Shown here: piece by piece, positions 10,475 through 64,000 of the stretch
Layout: the number at the start of each line of letters is the position of its first letter
Position numbering within the stretch: the stretch's first letter is position 1
Assembly (NCBI GenBank): GCA_034509925.1
Contig: CM067534.1
Coordinates: forward strand, 384,501 to 448,500
From: Hirudinaria manillensis
Lineage: Eukaryota > Annelida > Clitellata > Hirudinida > Hirudinidae
Length of the DNA: 64,000 nt
Direction: 5' to 3'
The notes under the pieces: model-generated
What the model was told of the DNA's origin: nothing
The model's database searches: none
What the model saw: only the letters and a program-made list of their open reading frames with translations
Position numbers and translations under genes: made by a program

Positions 10475-11391
10475 ATTATTAAGATTATAAAATTGCTGAG
10501 AAGTTGATTGAAATTCTGATTTTTAAAAGTCAAATCACCAGGTACCATGTCTTTAGGTTTTTAAAAGAATTTTTGTTCGAAACTCATTCATTTTGAATCA
10601 CAATATGCATTATGAAATTTGCATTTTTGAACTTGCTTCTAAAATAGCATCAGCGAAAAACATCAACGATTGGAGACTAAAAACAATTTGCGGGCAAAAA
10701 ACAGTATTTTTGAACCCAAACGGACCTAACATTAACATGGCTGTCGTGGCTTTAACTACTAACGGCTAATTAATAATTCATTTTATTCTAAGTGTTGACA
10801 TTCTTTTTAGAAACACATTTTTATGGTAAACAATAAAAAAAAAACACGATCCAAGCCCATTGCTAACAGGAAGTAGTTAAAAATAACGGCTTTGTTATCG
10901 AAGTTGTGTTTGTTGACACTCGCATCACAAACTTTAACAAGAAATGCCTTTAAATTTTTGCTTCTAGGCTTCGTATGGCTTCGTATGCTTTGTTTCAACC
11001 AAATGCAAAGTCAATCCTAGAATTTGTCGACATGATAATATTAAAAGAATTAACCTAGCATTTGGTAATATTAAATGAATCGACCAATCATATCTTGCCA
11101 ATCATATCTGACAAAACACATCCGATCAATGATTATCTGATCCGCCATTGGCTCCTCATTGTAAAACCTATTTAAGAAACCCTTAGCATCAAAAAATACC
11201 TTCTGACACGTGTTTGTCTTAAACTGGGAAACAACAAATTTATTTTGCGCCTATTTATTTAGCAAATAATGAATAAATCGAAATAAATTTATTAAAAAAC
11301 TTAATTAACTTCTGGAAATAAAACTCCTTTAAAAGTTGTGATGGAATAAAATAAAATAAACAACTTATCCACAGCATACGAACGTACACGA

Positions 11392-11435
<44 letters not shown>

Positions 11436-11685
11436 GTACAGGCACGTGGTCCAAACTAACAACAAGCTACCAATTAATAGTTAAAGTTCAAATCACTAAT
11501 TAGGTTGTTGAATTCCTACGAAGAGAAAAAAGATTAAAATGGCTTGCAATGTTCATCCGTGAAAAGGATGAAAAAAGTAAACCTCAAATCTAATTAATTT
11601 ATAATTTATTTTTAATAAATAACTTATCAACAATTATCTTCGGTAAGTTGTTAAATTTATTGATATGTTCTTTGTTAATAAATAA
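9486..11685. other. Intergenic, no gene seen
   Basis: AT-rich DNA with a (TTA)n array at 10406-10473 (about 22 units) and an (AC)n run at about 11396-11430. No protein family or RNA gene recognised on either strand. Confidence 0.6.
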
Positions 11686-11689
11686 ATAA

Positions 11690-11760
11690 ATAAAGTCTTT
11701 GACCAATGTCCCAGTGGCACCGACCACGGCATTTTGGTTTATCTTCATCGTTCGATATTC
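11690..11760 (-). pseudogene. Tiny RLE-retrotransposon scrap
   Basis: The minus strand encodes INQNAVVGATGTLVKDF, resembling VPVIVGALGTLRKDF in the 7.3-7.7 kb remnant. It is about 70 bp, flanked on one side by an (AATA)n run. The match is short, so confidence is low. Confidence 0.35.
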
Positions 11761-14700
11761 ATTAACGATAATTGTTTATTTCACTAATTATTATATGATT
11801 TATTAATCTAGTTTTTATTAACGAGTTTGTATATGTTCTGCTAAAGTATGGCAGTGCAGATTGGAGCTCGTATGCACAAGTTTTACATTTTATACAAATT
11901 AAATGAACGCTTGCTCCGATGTTCTGCTTTTGAACAGCTATGTTCATAACAACATCACAGAAACAGCAACAACATCAGCAACAACAACTTTGAACAACAA
12001 GACAAACAGGGACATAGTCCACGGCAGCAGGTAATTGCCCCAAACTCCAACAATTGGCGCAAATTGTCGATGGAGATGTTAAAGCGAAAAAAACTTATCG
12101 CAAGTGCTTCTTTTTTTTGTCATGCAATTACGTCCATCATAAAATAATTAAATTAATTAATAAATAAACTAAAGTTGTACATCGACCGCTTCTTTCCTTC
12201 AATTGATGCTTGGAATTTCCAAATTTAATTTTTAGAACGTTATCAGTTTTAATGTGAAGTTTTTACTTTTAAGTTTTGATTTTATTTACCGCAAAATGAT
12301 GAAAATCCATTTAAAAGTTGAAATTTTCCTGGAATTATTTGTAAACATAAACTCACGATAGCAGACGAGTTTAATTGCTCTCAATAAGCATTAAAAAATA
12401 ATCTCACTCTGCTCCAAAGTGATTCCTCAGATGTCCTGTCACTTCTGTATCGATGCTAAGGAAGTTGAATGTCGTTCAAAATGGGATGCTGTTAAACAAA
12501 TCTGTTAAAATGAAAGCATATTCACTAATTGCCGATAAACTATTATTTGTTATTTTTTTTCGAAATTCTAACAAAATCTGCTTTTAAAAGCGGGAAAGTG
12601 TTAAAATTTTCTACGAAATCTGTAGCAGTCGTCTTTTATAAGGTTGCTTGGGAATGCTCACAGACTTAGAAATCGATCACTTACGTGCACACACAACCGG
12701 TGACATGGGCAAAAGCAAGTCATAAAGTCACCTTCAATGATTAAATAATAATAATAATAAATAGAATTAATATAATCAAATTCTAAGGATACTTTCATAA
12801 AGCATTGTAAGCGCGAAATTAACAGCTGCTTAAACATCACCCGGAGACACACATACCAGATAACACGGATAACACACAAAGACAAACAAGCAAGGTACGT
12901 TAATTGAAATTAGTTCACATGCTTAAATACTAATGAATCACATATACGGACGCATTCACACGTGCGCACCGAGCTCACGCACGATAAACATGAGCATCGA
13001 ATGCCTAATCATTGTCCTTCACATCCTCCAACGCTTCCAATATCACATACCGCCTGCAATAAACTCCTTAATCGTATCAATTACTGGCTGTTTATTTACC
13101 TGTCTGATGTAACTCTTACCTGGCTCTTGGGACTTTCTAAACATACAAGAGGTCCAAAAGTTATCAATTCAAGTTGATTTCATTTCGGCTCGATTTGTTG
13201 TCAATGCCGCTGCTTGGACGTGGACGATCAATGCTTCGAAATTATACAAGTATTACGTAGGAAACAAATAAACAAGAATTATTCATTAGCAATTATTAAT
13301 TATTATTTACAATTATTAACAAAACCATCATATTTATAACAAACTGCGCGTCCATAAATTTATCACAAAATCCGTGTTAGAAACTCAAAGCATCAAAATC
13401 AGCCACTCAAATATAAAGTCAAAATTTAAGTTTAAATAAAAAGTCCAATTGTGGAGCCACAACAATCATTGCCTGTTTGTCCATGTTCATTTGATTCTCT
13501 ACTGCCCAGAAAACAGGGGAAATGGCATCGCTTTGACCATCAAAAACTTCAATCTATCCCGAAATAAAGACGGGAACTCGAAATCCTTCGGTAAACTTGG
13601 TTCTCGAATAAGGAGACATTTTATCAGGTCCTGTCTCGTCCCATGGGATAACAAGATAAATATGGAACATCTCAGAGACGCCGATAATTTCCTAATTCTC
13701 AGAAAGAGAGACATCGAAATGGTGACAAAACCGCTTATTTCTGTAAAAATGCTTTCACGAATGTTTTTATTAAAAAATGAACTTGTTAACTTGTTATTCT
13801 TATTTTACATTGCCAATTGTTCTATAAATTACTGAGGTGTCAGTGAAAGAAGTCTGTCACCAAAGCTGTAATGCAGCTGCATGAGGAATTTAAAAAAAAA
13901 ACAGATAAAATTGAAGAGCAAAAGATACAAAATCAAAAACATGTTGTTTCCATGTAAATAAGCCAATGAAAAGTTATATAATGTTAGAAATGATGATGAA
14001 AAACATCTTAGTGCAGTAGAAATTATGCTGGTAGATGGTTTGTCAGGCAGTCTTGAGGAGGTAACATTTTGAATTTCATTTTCTGGTCACAATTTGAGAT
14101 TTTAAAACACGTTTCCAGCGTCTCTTAAATTGGATGCTTTTTTTGTTGTTGAAGTTAAAGGTGTCGAACCAGTTCGAATATTTAAAAACAAATTAACAGT
14201 TTGATGTTTATTACATTCAAATTTAAAATAAAGTTAGAAGTTAAACAAAAGAAGTTTCGGTATGTTTGCAATCCACCCGAAAGGGTGGTGCATTTTACAA
14301 GGAGGTGGTTCAGGTTGCAACACTTGAACGGCCCCTTTTCAACGAGCTATAGTGGTTTTATTTTTCGAGTTAGAGAATTTTTATTAAAAGCGAATTTGAA
14401 GCCAATACACATTTGCAAGAGGTAAAGTTTTATCTTGGATCTGAACTATTTTTCAAACTGTAGAATTAAACTTTGTGTAATTTAACCTCTAATCCTTAAC
14501 CCTTAAAAATATTAATAATGTAATTACTTTATTTGGAAGCTTTTTTATTATCTGGCATCATAGAGAGGCAAGTTTAATATCACCTGCTTTGATCTTTTAC
14601 TTCAAAGCGGCGTACTATAACTTTAACTCAAAATAATGTGAAATTCTGTCATTATTGGGCGGAATGAATAAGAAAAATGCAAAACAATTCGCTCCGAAAC

Positions 14701-17359
14701 AGTTTGCAGAAATGATTGTCATACCCCATGATCATAAAGAGTGGCCTTGGTTTTAAAATTGGTCGAGGTTTGAAGGATGCGGACCATTTTTGCTTTTCAC
14801 ATAAAAAATCCATCTCTTAATGAACTAATTGTTTAACCCTAACCGTAACCCTAACCTTAACCCCAAACCTAATCTTAACTCTAACCCTAAGGTTTTCTGG
14901 AGGGTTCAATCCTCGCATTATTTTATGAAATAAAGCTTATTTACTACTTTTTATTAAATTGAGAGGAAAGTAACTCTCTCAAAGTCAGGCACGACGTCAT
15001 GTACATTACTTGGAACTTGTACATGAGTACCGATCTCTGCTCCTACTGTTTTTTAATGCATCATTGTTTTTAAACAGATTGACAAGCAGAACAACATCGT
15101 GAGAAATAAAGAAAAAATGGAAAGATATATAAATACAATCTGTTTAAACTGTGTAAATTATAAGCAAGACTATTTTGAAAGATATACATGCGTATATTTA
15201 TATAATTAATTATACTTAATTAATATAATGATACTCGATAATCCAGGCAAGTAATTTCTAAAATCCCATCTTAAAAACTTAAAAAAAGTCGATCGCCTGA
15301 CTGCTTTATTTGTTTCTCTCATTTCACTTAATCCTTCTAAACCTTCCCATGGGCTTTGATTTGAATTATTCTCTTAAATTTTCTTGTGTTGTCAATTCGT
15401 TTGGATTTTCTTTGGATCAAAAGAAGTCCCGGCAAGCAGGGACATTCACGATTGATTTGCGGACGGTCCATAATAATTTAGCAGAAGCGTGTATTGGAAC
15501 TTGGAATAAAATCCGATAGGGGATTCTAATATACTTCGATGGCAATCACACATTACTTGGACTAGTGATCGATCCGTCTGGAAGAGTTGGATTAATGGTT
15601 GACACAATAATTGACCACTTCCCTCTTAGATCCGCTAATGCCACACTCCTGAAGACGACAGTGAGGATTACGTTTTACCTGACTTCGTGCTGGAAGTTTA
15701 CATCTATTTTTTTATACAAGCGAAAGTTTCTTTTTCTTTAGTCAACGGAATTGCTTCAATTTAATTTGTTACGAATTTTTAATTTTTGATTTCAATAATG
15801 GAATCAAAGTTTTCAAAATATTAAAAATAAAGATATTGGCAATAGCTAATACACATTGTATTAATTGCTTGATTTTAATATTAATTTCAATTAAATTACA
15901 GCTAGATCGGTTTATTAAAGAGACATTACTATCTTTTTAATGCAATACAAACTGCAGTTTAGTTTTTATCGTTAACTAAGTTATACAAAACATAGTCTCC
16001 TTGCGATGTTTTTAAACGTGCGACAAAATAAAAAGCAGGACATGATTCTTTAAAAGCAAAATTCGAAGCATTTGAAAACAAGTTTTTCAGAATGAATCCA
16101 AGCGTGATCAACGTTTGACAGTCATTTCCTGGCAACAAGGGCCCTTTCGACAACATTTCGATACATCGATTGAACTACTCCTAGTGATAAACATAACAAC
16201 TAAACAACACCAACTACAAAACAATAATGTTGCGATTAAAACCATCTTAACATTTTCATAGTATTTCTTATTCATTCGATGGAGTCTTTTCAGTATAAAA
16301 CTATGTAATGTGATGTCAACTGGTCATTTTTTCTCTACATTTACATTTGCCTGCTTTTACCTGCAAATCTGGCGAATTAATGCAACTTTTAACAATTCTC
16401 TTTAGAACGCGCAGTGAATGCCAAGCTCGATTGTCGTAAAATTGAAATTTCAGATCTATGAAGAACCTGGGAAGTGCACATGGAAAGAAAATAAAATTTG
16501 ATGATGCTTTTAAATAATTGAGGACTTCTGATGAGCCTTACCTCATTAAAATCATTTTTTAGTACAATTGAATTAAAAAGCGATATGTAAGACAATTTAG
16601 GAGATGCCAAATAATTCACGTATGCAGTTGTTTCCAAATCATTAGCAAATGCAAGTTTTAAATTCATGAAGCGCGAAAATTTTGTCAAAAAACCGGTAGA
16701 AAAGATTAAGCTGGGTTAGGGTTTCAACCGACACGAATCTTAAAAAATTTCTGTTAAATTAAAATTCAAATTTCGAGTCCAGGAACAATAACTTCTAATA
16801 AATGAAATATTCCTATATTAACTGATTACTAGTAATTTATATTATCACTTTACAATTATTCTGCTTATTGTAATTAAAGGTAAGGTAGTATCAATTTAAA
16901 TTATTAATTGATTGTAAGTTACTTGAAGGAGATTCTTGGCTGAATTCTGCTCACGTACATGTACTGATATTAAGCATTGTTTTATGTACACCTAACAGCA
17001 AGATATAAAAATAATTCAGATACACGATTCGTTCAACATTTGGTACAATGCACTAAACTACCAAGGAATAAAGACATAAGATCAATAAGATCATGATCAT
17101 AACAATTGATTAACGTATCCATTCCCCTAATAATCTCTTTTTGTACCAATTCATCAGAGAGCTATTGACCTTTAACCCCAAAATTATATGACCTTTCAAG
17201 CCATCGTGACTTGCTGCCTCGTTTTTCTAAACGTCATCTTCAACCGACTCCAATTTGTAATAATATCCCTAACGCTGAATCATTTCTTTTTGAAAATTTT
17301 CTTTTCCTGGGTCTTTCCATCCATTCTTTCGTGATGAATTTCTCTTGAAAGACCAGCAT
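11761..17359. other. Intergenic, nothing recognised except telomere-like tract
   Basis: AT-rich sequence with scattered short open frames (for example 13449-13835 on +, 16389-16688 on -) that show no family motif, start context or splice structure I could support. CCCTAA-type degenerate telomere-like repeats lie at 14833-14894. Confidence 0.55.
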
Positions 17360-63309
<45,950 letters not shown>

Positions 63310-63460
63310 CTGGAGGAGTGAAGAGAGGAATGAAGAGGAATGAATGAGATTGAATTAATGAAATAACGACAGCAAAATTATTTCATAGCAATGATGTTAA
63401 TAATAATAATAATAAAATTATGTAATAGCGAAAGATAGAAGCATTCCTTCAATATTGGCA

Positions 63461-63491
<31 letters not shown>

Positions 63492-64000
63492 TATTATTAT
63501 TATTATTACAATTATTACAATTATTATTGTGGAGGAAATAATTTTAAGAATATTTTTGGAAATAATTTCAGAACAGCGTCCCCCAAAAAGCGCCTTGCAA
63601 TAATTAGATCAATCTTGGACTTTTAAATCATCCCTCCAGAACTTCATTATATATGACTCCTGGCAACTGACAAAAAGCAAAATGTTTAAAAGAAATCTTA
63701 AAATAACGTTCGGTTTTTTTTAAATAATATTATGCAATATTTGAATTATTACAGAAATTGATTAACAAAATGCAGCCAATAATTGTTGAAAATAAAGAAT
63801 TTCTTGCAAAATTCTCATTTAATTAAAAAAAATTAAAGTATTCGAGTTAAACCCAATTTGCGAAAGAAACAAATGCAATTTCAAAATTTCATAATTAAGT
63901 TATTCAATGGAGCATCATTGTCGTCGTCATCTCATCGTCATCTACATCACCAGCACCAGCATCATCATCATCATCATCATCGTTATCATCATCATCGTCA
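63310..64000. other. Calsyntenin 5' intron, partial
   Basis: AT-rich with (TTA)n at 63460-63530 and an (ATC)n array from about 63918 to the window end. The missing N-terminal exons must lie further upstream. Confidence 0.6.

Noticed and set aside
13449..13835. 128-codon plus frame as a gene
   Set aside because: No recognisable motif, no splice or promoter support, AT-rich surroundings; could be chance.

Overview
The window is animal nuclear DNA. It is AT-rich, packed with (AAT)n and (GAT)n triplet arrays, and has split genes with GT/AG introns, a CR1-like LINE and an LTR element. Two conserved animal genes are readable, both on the minus strand and both running off the window. Long introns, a fairly divergent calsyntenin and restriction-like-endonuclease (RLE) retrotransposons suggest an invertebrate, perhaps lophotrochozoan; the sequence alone does not place it further.

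Layout. 1-5350 (-): first 12 coding exons of an SLC4 bicarbonate transporter of the sodium-coupled (NBC) type, from a start ATG at 5350 into the third extracellular loop. About 1.3 kb upstream (6644-6721) lies a compact cluster of E-boxes, a TATA-containing palindrome and paired CCAAT boxes. 5351-17359: intergenic, with RLE retrotransposon remnants (7.3-7.7, 8.2-9.4 and about 11.7 kb), a possible SINE, telomere-like repeats and long stretches with nothing recognisable. 17360 to beyond 64000 (-): a calsyntenin gene of at least 46.6 kb. I placed 15 exons. All intron phases agree, giving 924 readable residues from mid cadherin-1 through cadherin-2, the LamG domain, the juxtamembrane domain, one TM helix and an acidic tail; only the N-terminus lies outside.

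The calsyntenin introns carry most of the mobile DNA: a gag-only LTR retrotransposon with apparently identical 300-bp LTRs (19088-20968), a decayed LINE (about 30.15-30.56 kb), an apparently intact CR1-like LINE (38.35-42.26 kb, antisense to the gene), another RLE fragment (48.0-48.4 kb) and large simple repeats, including a 344-bp (ACTC)n array.

Most notable points: triplet arrays lie inside calsyntenin coding exons (31 Ser codons in cadherin-2, two Asn runs in LamG, 8 Asp) and form one 3' splice-site tract; the LINE has a canonical -1 slippery heptamer just before the ORF1 stop and no early AUG for ORF2; the RLE remnants lie between AAT arrays; and the calsyntenin TM exon is reached through a GC-AG intron. 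I saw no wholly new multi-gene system. Protein families were recognised by eye from conserved motifs; no searches were run.
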